Origin: Chamaesiphon sp. 341R_metabat_111
Lineage (GTDB): Bacteria; Cyanobacteriota; Cyanobacteriia; Cyanobacteriales; Chamaesiphonaceae
Assembly (NCBI GenBank): GCA_025351825.1
Contig: JANXVE010000120.1
Location: 1-39,885 of the forward strand
DNA: 39,885 bases
Direction: 5' to 3'
Below are positions 25,649 to 34,906 of this stretch, in pieces. The position numbers and the translations under genes were made by a program. The notes beneath the pieces are model-generated. The model was not told the DNA's origin. It saw nothing but the letters and a program-made list of their open reading frames with translations, and searched no databases. Positions within the stretch are counted from its first letter, which is position 1, and each line of letters begins with the position of its first letter.

Positions 25649-25715
25649 AAAAATTTAACTATTAACTATTTTCCTACGGAAAGGCTACGCCAACAACTAC
25701 CAATTATCAACTAAC

Positions 25716-26687
25716 TTAATAGAGTCGCTTCAAGACATAATCCGACAAATCGATTAGTGCTTGGAGTGAATCAGAAGGTGCCAAACCCTTCAATTGAGCG
25801 AGAGCTAACTGAGCGTGGTGATTGGCAAGGGCGCGAGATTTGATAATCCCGTCACTATTCATCACCAAATCCATCGCCGTTTGTAGATCGGCTGGATCTT
25901 CAAACTCAGTCGCAATCAAATCGACTAGCTGAGGATGTTCAGTCATCGCATACAGGGTTGGTGCCGTCAGATTGCCGCTGGCTAGATCCGATCCCGCAGG
26001 TTTACCCAAAACTTCGTCGGAGGCAGTAAAGTCGAGGACATCATCGACAATTTGGAAAGCTAGTCCTAAATTACGACCATATAAATATAGTTGCTCACAA
26101 ATTTCTGGGGACTCATCACTGAGCAATCCCGCTGCTTTCGCACTATTAGCTAGCAGCGATGCAGTTTTATAATAGCTCTTGTCCAGATAGGCTTCGATCG
26201 AGAAGTCCGTTTCAAATTGATTCAAGCCCTGCTGAATTTCACCTTCAGCTAAGTCCATAATCACCTGTGACAGCAGTTTAACTACTTCTAGGTTGTCCAG
26301 GTTAGCCAGGTACCAAGAGGACTGGGCAAAGAGGAAATCCCCTGCAAGTACCGCAATCCGATTATCAAACAAGCTATGAACTGTGGGTACGCCCCTGCGG
26401 GTATCGGCAGTATCTACCACGTCATCGTGAACCAGACTAGCCGTGTGAATCATCTCGGTGATTTCGGCGAGTCTGCGGTGGCGAGGCGTAATTTCGCCTC
26501 CAGGCATCGTCGCCCGCGCCACCAGCAAAACTATCGCTGGGCGCACGCGCTTACCACCAGCCCCAAATAGATGTTCTGCTGCTGCGTATAAAATTGGGTG
26601 ACGGGCACCGACCAGATTTTTGAGATTTTCGGTCAAAGCTTCTAAGTCAGCTTCAACGGGGGCAAATAGGGATTTCACTGAGGTCAT
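25716..26687 (-). CDS. sds: Long-chain (solanesyl) diphosphate synthase
   Basis: An all-trans polyprenyl diphosphate synthase. In cyanobacteria this clade makes the C45 solanesyl tail of plastoquinone-9. The 323-residue protein has FGAGGKRVRPAIVLL, the first aspartate-rich motif in SLVHDDVVDTADTRRG, and the second in FQIVDDVLDFTASD. Small residues just before the first motif (HTASLVHDD) fit long-chain products. It lies downstream of murI on the same strand, a neighbourhood known from other cyanobacteria, but 371 bases with an inverted-repeat element separate them, so it may have its own promoter. The enzyme is cytosolic or membrane-associated. Exact chain length is inferred from the family, not the sequence. 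Confidence 0.93.
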   Translation of the reverse strand: MTSVKSLFAPVEADLEALTENLKNLVGARHPILYAAAEHLFGAGGKRVRPAIVLLVARATMPGGEITPRHRRLAEITEMIHTASLVHDDVVDTADTRRGVPTVHSLFDNRIAVLAGDFLFAQSSWYLANLDNLEVVKLLSQVIMDLAEGEIQQGLNQFETDFSIEAYLDKSYYKTASLLANSAKAAGLLSDESPEICEQLYLYGRNLGLAFQIVDDVLDFTASDEVLGKPAGSDLASGNLTAPTLYAMTEHPQLVDLIATEFEDPADLQTAMDLVMNSDGIIKSRALANHHAQLALAQLKGLAPSDSLQALIDLSDYVLKRLY

Positions 26688-27058
26688 CGATCGAGCAGCT
26701 CAGAGTAGAGTTTACGAAAGTTTACATTCATTCTAAGCTATTTTTGGTAGGGAAAGTGAATAGGGGATCGGGAATAGAGGCTAGGGAGTAGAAAGCAGGG
26801 CGTATACCTCAGCATCCACAAGCATTTTGACCAATTTTAGTTGTTTGGATATTTAGGCGATCTGCACTAGATATACTCACATCTTGCACCAATGCATATC
26901 GACTAGTTCTAAGCATAGATTTTAGGGTACCCATTAAGGGCACCCTTACAAGTTACCTGTAGGGGTGCCCCTTGTGGGTACCCTAAAATCTATGCTTGGT
27001 ACTAATATTTCCGTACTAAAATAAGCTATGAGTATACCCATTCCCATTCCCCCATTCT
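26688..27058. other. Gene-free stretch between murI and sds
   Basis: Contains degenerate G-rich short repeats at about 26756-26805 (GTGAATAGGGGAT, GGGAATAGAG), then the hairpin element at 26911-26997. No ORF or RNA gene is supported. The sds promoter should lie near 26690-26750. Confidence 0.55.
26911..26997. repeat. 87-bp inverted-repeat element, copy 2
   Basis: A 23-bp perfect terminal inverted repeat (outer part AAGCATAGATTTTAGGG and its complement), followed inward by AAGGGCACCC with GGGTGCCCCTT. It is the better-preserved copy of the element at 970-1055. Flanks show shared ACTAGT/TACTAAT-like bases, so true ends may lie a few bases further out. Confidence 0.87.
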
Positions 27059-27892
27059 CTAGATAACTGCTGGCAAAGAAATCTGCCCCACCACAGGCTG
27101 ATTTGGCAACCATTGAGTTGCAAGTTGGGCAAATTGCAGCGGATCGCCACTGACAATAAATTTAGTTGGAACAGCTTGGCTATTACTGTTGATGCCGAGC
27201 AGATTGAGTTCTTTAGTTGCGGCATTGACGACATGAATTGCCGGATTGATGAACCTAACATTGTTGGGAACGAATTTGCGGAAAATTGGTTCGAGATGGG
27301 GATAATGGGTACAACCGTAGACTAGGGTATCGATCGATCGATCGAGTAATGGTTGCAAATATTGTTTGGCAATTTCTAGTGTAGCTGGCTCCTGAATCCG
27401 GTTGTTTTCAATAATCGGTACAAACTCAGGACAGGCAACTTGCCACACCTCCGCGTGAGGATTTGCCTCTTGAATCGCGTGGAGATAAGCATCACTCTGA
27501 ACGGTAGCTGGAGTCGCAATCACCCCAATCCGCTGCCCCTGAAAAGCCGCAGCCCTCGCTCCAGGTAGGATCACCCCCAGAATCGGCAAATCGTATTCAC
27601 TCCGAACTGTCTCTAGTGCCAGGGCAGAGCTAGTATTACAAGCCATAATTGCCATCTTCACCCGCTGCGACACCATCCAATCGAGGGTTTCACGGGTAAA
27701 TTGTAGAATCTCCGCCGCACTCCGAGTGCCATATGGCACTCGCGCAGTATCTCCAAAATACAGCACCGACTCGTGGGGGAGCTGACGATAGACTTCTTGC
27801 AAGACAGTCAATCCCCCCACGCCACTGTCGAATACGCCAATTCTAGTAACTTCGGCTTGGAGTCGCTGACTGGGGACAAATCGGTCTTGCAT
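27059..27892 (-). CDS. murI: Glutamate racemase
   Basis: Makes D-glutamate for peptidoglycan by interconverting L- and D-glutamate, without a cofactor. The 277-residue protein shows the family marks: IGVFDSGVGGLTVLQE near residue 17, VPYGTRSAAEI, the first catalytic cysteine in MACNTSSALALE, and the second in VYGCTHYPHLEP. The length is normal. The first 15 residues (MQDRFVPSQRLQAEV) precede the usual start of the fold, so a slightly later start cannot be excluded, but the ATG at 27892 is the clear candidate. It follows amiC by 98 bases and is followed, after a repeat element, by sds. All are on the minus strand. Confidence 0.97.
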   Translation of the reverse strand: MQDRFVPSQRLQAEVTRIGVFDSGVGGLTVLQEVYRQLPHESVLYFGDTARVPYGTRSAAEILQFTRETLDWMVSQRVKMAIMACNTSSALALETVRSEYDLPILGVILPGARAAAFQGQRIGVIATPATVQSDAYLHAIQEANPHAEVWQVACPEFVPIIENNRIQEPATLEIAKQYLQPLLDRSIDTLVYGCTHYPHLEPIFRKFVPNNVRFINPAIHVVNAATKELNLLGINSNSQAVPTKFIVSGDPLQFAQLATQWLPNQPVVGQISLPAVI

Positions 27893-27990
27893 AGAGCTTG
27901 GGAAAAGTCGAGGGGATAGAGATGGTTTGTGGCTAACCTGATGACTCCAGCGGTTTCAATCGGAGGCGTTCTGTCGGTAGCAATTTAAAC

Positions 27991-29475
27991 TTAGTTACGC
28001 TCCTTGATATACTGAACGATTCCTTTGGCAATGCCTTCTGCCATTACCTTTTGGTAATCATCCCGTCGGAGCCGAGCAGCTTCTGCTTCACTCGTCAGAT
28101 AACCAGTTTCGACCAGAATAGCGGGGATCGATGATTTTCGCAATACTAAAAATCTTGCAGATCGGACATTTCGATCCGCCAGATAGAAGCCATTCTTATT
28201 CACATAATCCAAGATTGTGCTGTGGACTGTTTCCGCAAAGGATTGACCGAGATTATAGTGATACAGCTCCAATCCATTGACATCAGGTCGTCCATCGATC
28301 GAGTTAGCATGGATACTTACAAATAGCGATGCACCAGCATCCCGTGACATCGTGACTCGTTCATCTAAACCAACAAAATAGTCGCTATCACGGGTCATTT
28401 TAACAGCAACGCCCTGTCTGCTCAGAATCTCTGCCACTCGTTTAGCGATCGGTAAAATTACATCTACTTCTCGTAATCCACTATCGTTGATCGCGCCAGG
28501 ATCTTTACCACCATGTCCAGGATCGAGCATTACTAGGACTTTGCCATTGCTGGGCGGTCTTGCTGTCGGTGTGGGGTCTACTTTATTAGCTGGATAGCGT
28601 TTAGGGGTATTAACATTGATCGGTACTTGAGACGGTGGCGGATTGACCGCGATGCGTACGCTTCCACCTACAGGCTGGAGATAAACCCAGCGATTGTCTA
28701 GATACTGACGGACGATATCGACTTTGACTCCATCAGCTCGACGGACAAGCACCGAAATATCATTGCCTTGGGTGCTAACGGTGAGGTAACGTCGAGAATC
28801 GATCGGGACTTGATAGCCAGGAGCTAATCTAGCATTGGGAATTGTCACCCGATAACTGCCAGATCCGATATCCCAACCAGTTGTGTATTTGAGCTGGGTC
28901 CGATCCTGGCGATCTGCTTGCACCAAGATGCCCGTGCGCGTTGGGTCGAGCGCGATGTAATTAACCGCAGTACCAATACTGGTATTTGCCGCAATCTTCG
29001 GACGAGCAGCTTGGGCGACGATAATTTGACCATCTTCGTTGAAAACTGCCACAGGGCCAATTGGGGCACCACGGGGAAAAGACTGAAGCAGTTGGGGTGG
29101 GGGTAGCTGCACCGACCATTGTTTGCTGGTGCTAGCTTGAATCAATACTTGCTGCGGATCGATCGAGTATTGTGGATCTAGTTCCAGGACCATCCGCGTC
29201 CGATCTACATCAAATTGACCTACTCGAAGCGACTTGATCCCATTACTGAGTAATTGGGAAGAGGTCGGCTGATTGAGCCTAGTCTCAGGTAGATCGAGGA
29301 TCAACCTACTGGGATTAGCCAGCATTTGGGCTTCAGGTTTCACTGCTGCACTGGTACTAAAATCAATCCGATTTTCGGTTGCATTAAATTGCCACGACAG
29401 TATTTCTGCCGCTGTTGCAGGCAGCGATACCATGACGAAACTAAAAATACTGGGTAATAGCCAGTTGTATCTCAC
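27991..29475 (-). CDS. amiC: N-acetylmuramoyl-L-alanine amidase with AMIN domain
   Basis: Cleaves the amide between N-acetylmuramate and the peptide stem, in the periplasm; in filamentous relatives it makes septal nanopores. The start is the GTG at 29475 (VRYNWLLPSIFSF, 494 aa), with TTAGGAG at 29490-29484 spaced by eight bases; the frame further upstream overlaps the preceding gene. A signal peptide ends near PATAAEI. An AMIN domain follows (ILSWQFNATENRIDFSTS), then a linker with more beta repeats, then the zinc amidase_3 domain: LDPGHGGKDPGA, REVDVILPIAKRV, SIHANSID and the catalytic glutamate in LVETGYLTSEAEA. It is preceded, 23 bases upstream, by an AMIN-only gene, probably a truncated tandem copy. 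Confidence 0.94.
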   Translation of the reverse strand: MRYNWLLPSIFSFVMVSLPATAAEILSWQFNATENRIDFSTSAAVKPEAQMLANPSRLILDLPETRLNQPTSSQLLSNGIKSLRVGQFDVDRTRMVLELDPQYSIDPQQVLIQASTSKQWSVQLPPPQLLQSFPRGAPIGPVAVFNEDGQIIVAQAARPKIAANTSIGTAVNYIALDPTRTGILVQADRQDRTQLKYTTGWDIGSGSYRVTIPNARLAPGYQVPIDSRRYLTVSTQGNDISVLVRRADGVKVDIVRQYLDNRWVYLQPVGGSVRIAVNPPPSQVPINVNTPKRYPANKVDPTPTARPPSNGKVLVMLDPGHGGKDPGAINDSGLREVDVILPIAKRVAEILSRQGVAVKMTRDSDYFVGLDERVTMSRDAGASLFVSIHANSIDGRPDVNGLELYHYNLGQSFAETVHSTILDYVNKNGFYLADRNVRSARFLVLRKSSIPAILVETGYLTSEAEAARLRRDDYQKVMAEGIAKGIVQYIKERN

Positions 29476-29498
29476 AATGCTTACTCCTAAGATGGGAA

Positions 29499-29933
29499 CT
29501 ACCTGGGTAGATTTGGTCGGGGTGAAAGAGTCGGGATCGTCGATCCACGTTCGGGGACGGGGATGGTGACATACCAATCGATCGGATTTTCGCCAGTAAA
29601 TTGGACTCGTTTAGGATTCATCGTATATCCAGGCTGTAACTCTAGCACTAGTCTAGTCGTAGTGCCATCAAACAAGCCCACTCGCAAAGACCTAAAGTTA
29701 CCCGTTAATTTTTGGGTAATCGTTGGCTTGGGAAAGCCAATCCCTGGCAGGTCAATCACCAGTCGAGTCGGATTAAAGAGCATCACTGCTTTGGGCTGAA
29801 CACCAGCATCAGTCTTGAAATCTAACCGATTTTTACTCGCATCGAATTTCCATGAGGCCAATTGACCTGCATGAGCTGGGATCGCTAGGATACAGAAACT
29901 CAAGACACCCAGTAGTAAACATTGAAATCTCAC
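29499..29933 (-). CDS. AMIN-domain-only secreted protein (truncated AmiC relative)
   Basis: A 144-residue secreted protein: hydrophobic signal peptide (LLLGVLSFCILAIPAHAGQ), then an AMIN domain (LASWKFDASKNRLDFKTDAG, PTRLVIDLPGIGF, TTRLVLELQPGYTMNP) and a short proline tail. AMIN domains bind peptidoglycan. It lacks the amidase domain present in the next gene, and its sequence aligns with the first AMIN domain of AmiC. I choose the GTG at 29933 because AAGGA at 29946-29942 is eight bases upstream and the leader closely matches that of amiC (both GTG-AGA starts); the ATG at 29942 is the alternative. Many filamentous cyanobacteria have two amiC genes in tandem, so this may be the remains of the first. 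Confidence 0.83.
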   Translation of the reverse strand: MRFQCLLLGVLSFCILAIPAHAGQLASWKFDASKNRLDFKTDAGVQPKAVMLFNPTRLVIDLPGIGFPKPTITQKLTGNFRSLRVGLFDGTTTRLVLELQPGYTMNPKRVQFTGENPIDWYVTIPVPERGSTIPTLSPRPNLPR

Positions 29934-29942
29934 TAATCTCAT

Positions 29943-30379
29943 CCTTAACAGTTGACACGTTGGCGTTAGCAGAGCGTCTGCATTTAGCAGTAGCATCTTC
30001 TTTGAGAAATAACCAGCAGTTGATTCTCAGTTACTAGCATTCATCTAGATGAACTTTGAGGTCTGATTGTTTCTGGATTAATAGAAAAAATTAACATTTT
30101 GGGACTCTGTGGTAAGATACCATAATATTGAGCTAGTAATTGTAATACTTAAAAATCTAAGCTTTTGCATAGTTAAGTTAAAGCAAAGTTTAGATTGAGT
30201 CTAAAATTACACCATCGACCGAGATCTATCGTCTGTCAGTACTGCACATCGAATTTAACCTACCCCAATCGCTAGATCGACAAGCTAGTTCCAGAGCTAG
30301 GGTCTACGAGCTTACTTAGCCAATTTCCACCTTCTCAATCCAACTGGCTAGTTCACTATCTTTAGTTCGTGTTAAGTAA
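29943..30379. other. Gene-free stretch upstream of the AMIN-only gene
   Basis: About 440 AT-rich bases. At 29958-29985 there is a small dispersed repeat unit (GTTGGCGTTAGCAGAGCGTC). A small inverted repeat TGGTAAGATACCA lies at 30110-30122. No reading frame or RNA gene is convincing; it should hold the AMIN-amiC promoter. Confidence 0.5.
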
Positions 30380-31303
30380 TCAAATCCCTGGCGGCAGATC
30401 CTTGCGTGCGTAGGGCATCGATCGACGCAGCGTATCTACAGCGTACTTAATTTCTTGAGTGGGATCGACAGCACTCCAGGTACCAGCAACATTGGGCATC
30501 CGACTTTCAAAATGTAAGTGTGGCCCAGTTGAATTACCAGTGCTACCAACTAGCCCGATGACGGTGCCTTGGGCGATCGTTTGCCCAGCTTGGACAGATA
30601 TCTCCGAGAGATGACCATAGAGAGTCTGCTGAGTGTCACTGTGCTGAATAATTATTGCTTTTCCATAGCCACCATTCCAGCCTGCCGAGATCACGGTTCC
30701 AGCACCTGTCGCCACGACTGGGGATCCAGACGGTGCGCCGATATCTAGTCCAGAGTGAAAGCGACGACTACCTGTGAGGGGATGCGTTCGCCACCCAAAC
30801 CGTGAAGTGATCGGTGCCGGATTTGTCAGCGGATAAATTGAGGCTACAGGTGACTGATTTCCCCCCTTAGCTGCGGGGATGGGCTGGACTGGCTGCGTTG
30901 GAACACTGGATGTTGGCTCGATTTTCACCACTGGAAGTGGTTGCGGTGCGGGTTGTCCTTTGATGATTTGAGTTAGCGGTGGTGGAACGGGGATTTCAAC
31001 CGAGGCTTCTGATTGTGCCGCAGCAGGAATGGCACTAATCTTCTTGCTAAGTCCAGGTATTGTCGCTACATCACTCATAAATACATCAGTCTGAGCGGTG
31101 GGTGCAATTGCAACATCCGGCACAATTTGGATAGCAATTAGATCTGGAATGGTAAGACTATTCACCACCGATACTTGAGTTTTTAATGTATTATTTGCTA
31201 CTGGCGTTTTGACGATCGGCGATGAGTTGTAAGCCGTTGTAGCCTGAGCACTTAGAAATGCTCCAGTAATAATTAAGAAACTCAAAGATATTTGTGTGCT
31301 CAT
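30380..31303 (-). CDS. Secreted M23-family (LytM-type) peptidase
   Basis: A zinc metallopeptidase likely to cleave peptidoglycan cross-bridges or stems. The start is the ATG at 31303 (MSTQISLSFLIITGAFLSAQ, 307 aa), giving a clean signal peptide; the frame upstream to 31339 would need a TTG start. Residues about 25-165 are a proline/alanine/valine-rich linker (PVPPPLTQI, PAPQPLPVVK). The C-terminal catalytic domain has SRFGWRTHPLTGSRRFHSGLDIGAP, with the first zinc ligands in HSGLD, and GNSTGPHLHFESR, with the HxH ligands. YGHLSEISVQAGQTI is also typical. All zinc ligands are present, so it should be active, unlike division-type LytM activators. It lies upstream of the amidase genes on the same strand, but 440 bases away. 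Confidence 0.92.
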   Translation of the reverse strand: MSTQISLSFLIITGAFLSAQATTAYNSSPIVKTPVANNTLKTQVSVVNSLTIPDLIAIQIVPDVAIAPTAQTDVFMSDVATIPGLSKKISAIPAAAQSEASVEIPVPPPLTQIIKGQPAPQPLPVVKIEPTSSVPTQPVQPIPAAKGGNQSPVASIYPLTNPAPITSRFGWRTHPLTGSRRFHSGLDIGAPSGSPVVATGAGTVISAGWNGGYGKAIIIQHSDTQQTLYGHLSEISVQAGQTIAQGTVIGLVGSTGNSTGPHLHFESRMPNVAGTWSAVDPTQEIKYAVDTLRRSMPYARKDLPPGI

Positions 31304-31744
31304 AGATACGTTACGATCGGATGATAGAGTAACAGTCAAAATTTAAGGATTAAATCTGAACTTAGAACTTTGTCAGTATAGCAACATTCGATTGCAATAA
31401 TAATAGTTCTCGCTATCAATCATAATAAGAATTGCTTATTTAGATTGACTTCAGCAATTTTCGCTAGCTGCACTTATTGCTACTTTTCTTTTGGTATGTC
31501 CCTGTCTAGTAGACAAGTCTAGCCGATCGAGTCACGGTAAATTTTAAATTAGCTATTTGTAATTGCAGCTAAGATTGCAAATACCGATCGTCAATTGATG
31601 GGGTGAGGATCTCGATCGAACTAATCATATCTAGTTAGACGCGGTTTGCTACAAAATGTGCCAGAAAGTGAATCTGGCTTGATGACTGGGTTAGCCAACC
31701 TTGAGCTAGTAACATCTAGTAATAATAACCTACTTGGATTTACT
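31304..31744. other. Gene-free stretch between the MOSC and M23 genes
   Basis: AT-rich, about 440 bases, with HIP1-like CGATCG sites. A weak dyad, ATTTGTAATTGCAGC and GATTGCAAAT, is at about 31553-31582. I see no gene, RNA or mobile element. Confidence 0.5.
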
Positions 31745-32551
31745 TTATAAAAAAGATATTAAATCACCAATAGTTAGATATTTATTAGTCTCACTACCGG
31801 AAATTTTAGTATTTACAGCTAGCCGATAAAAATGATTGAATCGCGATCGATTAATCTCTGCTGGAACTGTTTGTTTGCGATGTTGACTGAAAATCTGCTG
31901 AAACTTAGTAGTGACATTTCCGGTTAGTGAATCACGGGTAGGCACAATACAGCGTTGGCAGGGATTAATCCCCTGAAATCGAACATTGCCCACTTGAAAA
32001 TTGACAACTTCTCCATGTGTACTAAATAATCGATCTTCCCAAAAAGCGGGAACGCCATCAATCTCTACATTAGTCCGAAATCTCCGCCGAACTTCTGCTA
32101 AATCGAGGTCGGGAAACCATTCACAAATAGCTAGCAAGGTACCTGTACTGACGATCGTTGGCCCGTAAGCATCTAGGTCATCTGGAAACCCCACAATCGC
32201 GTTTTCAATTAGGCTAACTGGAAAACCAAAAAAATTGCTCAACCAAGTTGCTAGTTTATCTAGTTCAGTAGTCAAACAAAACACTCGAGCATTACGATTT
32301 TCAGCAGTTGAAAGACTAACTAATAATCTATCTTCCGATTCGACAAAATCAAACTGACTGCGAATTTGCTGAATTTTAGCCGTGCGTTTAGCATTTACAA
32401 CTTGACCATTAGCATCAATTATTGCCCACCTGCGATCGAATGCTAAAGCACCACCAGCAGAGATTTTCGATCGCTCGACTACTTTTCCATCCAATGATTT
32501 AATTGGATAAATAATAATTTGCGCTAATCTAGGTCGATCGTGTGTAGTCAT
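31745..32551 (-). CDS. MOSC-domain protein
   Basis: A 268-residue protein with a MOSC N-terminal beta-barrel (RLAQIIIYPIKSLDG, AFDRRWAIIDANGQVVNAKR) and a MOSC sulfurase-type domain. The conserved region FRTNVEIDGVPAFWEDRL precedes NVRFQGINPCQRCIVPTRDS, which contains the cysteine expected to carry sulfur or bind molybdenum cofactor. Related proteins include YcbX and the C-terminal domain of molybdenum cofactor sulfurase, so a role in detoxifying or sulfurating reactions is likely, but the substrate is unknown. The start is the ATG at 32551, two codons inside the open frame. It begins 13 bases after glcD on the same strand, so the two are probably co-transcribed. Confidence 0.9.
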   Translation of the reverse strand: MTTHDRPRLAQIIIYPIKSLDGKVVERSKISAGGALAFDRRWAIIDANGQVVNAKRTAKIQQIRSQFDFVESEDRLLVSLSTAENRNARVFCLTTELDKLATWLSNFFGFPVSLIENAIVGFPDDLDAYGPTIVSTGTLLAICEWFPDLDLAEVRRRFRTNVEIDGVPAFWEDRLFSTHGEVVNFQVGNVRFQGINPCQRCIVPTRDSLTGNVTTKFQQIFSQHRKQTVPAEINRSRFNHFYRLAVNTKISGSETNKYLTIGDLISFL

Positions 32552-32564
32552 CAGCAATCACAAG

Positions 32565-34034
32565 TTAATACTGCTCGATCCCACTAAACTTATGTGCAGA
32601 TTTAGCCGACTCACCACAGGTACGCGGCGTAGGAATAATCTTACCTGGATTAGCTAGTTCCTTGGGATTAAATACTTGCCGTACCCACTGCATTGTTTCT
32701 AGATCTGTCTCGGTAAACATCTCGGACATATAGCAGCGTTTATCCGCTCCAATCCCATGTTCGCCAGAAATACTGCCGCCGACTTTTACACAGAGTTTGA
32801 GAATTTCTCCACCTAAAGCTTCAACTTTTTCTAAAGCACCTACCTTCGAGTTATCGTACAAAATTAACGGATGTAAATTGCCATCCCCAGCATGGAAAAC
32901 GTTGGCAACAAAATGTCCATATTTTTCACCTAGCTTCTCGATTTCTTGAAGCACATAGGATAGCTGAGTGCGTGGAATCACGCCATCTTGGACGTAGTAA
33001 TCAGGACTAATTTTGCCCATTGCTGCAAAAGCCGCTTTTCGCCCCTTCCACAACCGCAACCTTTGTTCTGGCTCAGTGGCAATTGTAATATCTCGCGCCC
33101 CATTTTGCCGACAAATCTCAGCTACTTTAGCTTGATTTGTCTCAACTTCTAGTCCAGATCCATCAATTTCCACCAACAGAATCGCCGCCGCATCGCGCGG
33201 ATAACAGTTGGTTTTGACGACATCTTCGACAGCATTGATACTAAACTTGTCCATCATCTCAATTCCAGCGGGGATAATCCCTGCGCTGATAATACCTGAG
33301 ACTGCGCTGCCCGCTGCTTCAACGCTATCAAAATCAGCTAACAACACACAAATCGATTCCGGCGTTTTGAGGATTTTGAGGGTGATTTCAGTTGCCATGC
33401 CCAGAGTGCCCTCAGAACCAACGAATAAGCCTGTCAGGTCATATCCTGGCATTTCAGCAATTTCGCCACCGACATCGATGATTTCACCGCTGGGAATGAC
33501 TAATTTTAAGCCCAGCACATGATTCGTCGTCACCCCATATTTGAGACAGTGAACGCCACCGGAATTTTCGGCAATGTTACCACCGATCGAACAAATAATC
33601 TGACTGCTGGGATCTGGGGCATAATAGAAGCCGCCACCACTGACAGCCTGAGTCACCCAGTTATTCACCACTCCAGGCTGGACGACAACAGCTTGATTTT
33701 CTAGATCTACTTTAAGGATCTGATTCATCAGCGAAGTGACAATCAGCACGCAATTTTCCACGGGTAACGCGCCACCCGATAAACCCGTACCCGCTCCCCG
33801 CGCGATCCAAGCCACATTATTCTCGTCACAAATTTTCACCGCTGCGGCTACCTGCTCGGTAGTCTTAGGCAAAATTACCAAATCGGGACGTTCCCGATAA
33901 CTCGTTAAGCCATCACACTCATAAGTAATTAATTCTTCCCGCCGCTGAATGATACCCTTGCTACCAACTACCGCAGCTAGTTGTGCAATAATCGGTTTCC
34001 AGTCGCGCGCTGTAGCTTTTTCTGCAAGTAGCAT
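32565..34034 (-). CDS. glcD: Glycolate dehydrogenase FAD subunit
   Basis: Oxidises glycolate to glyoxylate in photorespiration; the FAD-binding subunit of the family that includes D-lactate dehydrogenases. The 489-residue protein has the PCMH FAD-binding domain (LVILPKTTEQVAAAVKICDE, ARGAGTGLSGGALP, SIGGNIAENSGGVHCLKYG) and the C-terminal FAD-oxidase domain (FHAGDGNLHPLILYD, SGEHGIGADKRCYM). NPKELANPGKIIP is near the C-terminus, as is usual. The final residues (SAKSAHKFSGIEQY) are an extension without known role. It is divergent from a Crp/Fnr-type regulator and upstream of the MOSC gene. Glycolate is preferred over lactate from context (cyanobacterium), not from any residue I can cite. Partner subunits GlcE and GlcF are not in the window. 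Confidence 0.93.
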   Translation of the reverse strand: MLLAEKATARDWKPIIAQLAAVVGSKGIIQRREELITYECDGLTSYRERPDLVILPKTTEQVAAAVKICDENNVAWIARGAGTGLSGGALPVENCVLIVTSLMNQILKVDLENQAVVVQPGVVNNWVTQAVSGGGFYYAPDPSSQIICSIGGNIAENSGGVHCLKYGVTTNHVLGLKLVIPSGEIIDVGGEIAEMPGYDLTGLFVGSEGTLGMATEITLKILKTPESICVLLADFDSVEAAGSAVSGIISAGIIPAGIEMMDKFSINAVEDVVKTNCYPRDAAAILLVEIDGSGLEVETNQAKVAEICRQNGARDITIATEPEQRLRLWKGRKAAFAAMGKISPDYYVQDGVIPRTQLSYVLQEIEKLGEKYGHFVANVFHAGDGNLHPLILYDNSKVGALEKVEALGGEILKLCVKVGGSISGEHGIGADKRCYMSEMFTETDLETMQWVRQVFNPKELANPGKIIPTPRTCGESAKSAHKFSGIEQY

Positions 34035-34182
34035 ATTAATTCAGGGTTTAGGGCTGGAAAGTATCTACATTAATTATCAATTATTAATTATCAATTATCA
34101 ATTACTAACTAACCTTAATCTAGCCATTACCTGGACTTTACCTCGACCGAGTAAATTGAATTCAGATTTTGGAGCGTTAATT
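34035..34182. other. Divergent region of glcD and the Crp/Fnr gene, with AT repeats
   Basis: Contains three to four short units of AATTATCAATTATTAATTATC type at about 34073-34106. Both promoters must lie here. GGAG at 34171-34174 is the ribosome-binding site of the regulator gene. Confidence 0.55.
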
Positions 34183-34827
34183 ATGCTGTCGATCGTTCAA
34201 AGTGCGGATTTAGATTACTCCCAACCACAGCATCAACAACCGTTAGTTCTCAACAAACGCCTATATTTTCATGCCAAAGGTGAGGAGATTCCCCTATTCC
34301 CAGAGGGAGTGTGGCAGGTAACTCAAGGATTGGTGCAACTGAGCGCAAACTACGAAGATGGCGAACAAGTATTATTTGGCTGGGCTGCTGCTGGAGCCTG
34401 GTTCGGTACTCAAGGATCTGATACGCTAGACTACCAAGCGATCGCATTATCACCTGTTTATCTACGCTGGTTGAGATCGGATGAGATCGAAAATTCGATG
34501 CAACTGTCTCAACTGCTACTGCCTGAATTAGTCAAACGGATGCGTCAAGCCGAACTGTTGCTAATCGTCAACGGACGCAGACACACTGTGGAACGGTTAA
34601 AAGGTTTGTTATCCTTGCTCAGGGATGAAGTAGGTGAGTCTTTACCAAATGCACAGACGCGGATTGCTTACAAATTTACTCATCAACAGCTAGCCAGCGC
34701 GATTGGGACAACGCGAGTAACCGTCAGCCGGATGATGGCACAGTTTCAAGCCAAAGGTTTTATGACGCTCGATCGGCATCGTCATCTGATCCTGGATAAT
34801 AATTATTTTGGGGAAATCGGCAACTAA
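34183..34827 (+). CDS. Crp/Fnr-family transcription regulator
   Basis: A 214-residue regulator. The N-terminal part (about 30-110) is a cyclic-nucleotide-type beta-roll (LYFHAKGEEIPLFPEGVWQV, DGEQVLFGWAAAGAWFG), but without the phosphate-binding RSA-type motif of true cAMP receptors. A long dimer helix follows (LLLIVNGRRHTVERLKGLL). The winged helix-turn-helix is FTHQQLASAIGTTRVTVSRM, with the recognition helix in TTRVTVSRMMAQF. The ATG at 34183 has GGAG eight bases upstream; the open frame before it runs into glcD and is discarded. It resembles NtcA-related cyanobacterial regulators. Divergence from glcD suggests, but does not show, control of that gene. The effector is unknown. Confidence 0.9.
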   Translation: MLSIVQSADLDYSQPQHQQPLVLNKRLYFHAKGEEIPLFPEGVWQVTQGLVQLSANYEDGEQVLFGWAAAGAWFGTQGSDTLDYQAIALSPVYLRWLRSDEIENSMQLSQLLLPELVKRMRQAELLLIVNGRRHTVERLKGLLSLLRDEVGESLPNAQTRIAYKFTHQQLASAIGTTRVTVSRMMAQFQAKGFMTLDRHRHLILDNNYFGEIGN

Positions 34828-34906
34828 ATCGATTGACAGTTGCGGTTTGGAATCTCGATAATAGTCGGTTAGGCTAACCCAATATTGACAGACTTCGATC
34901 GCAACT

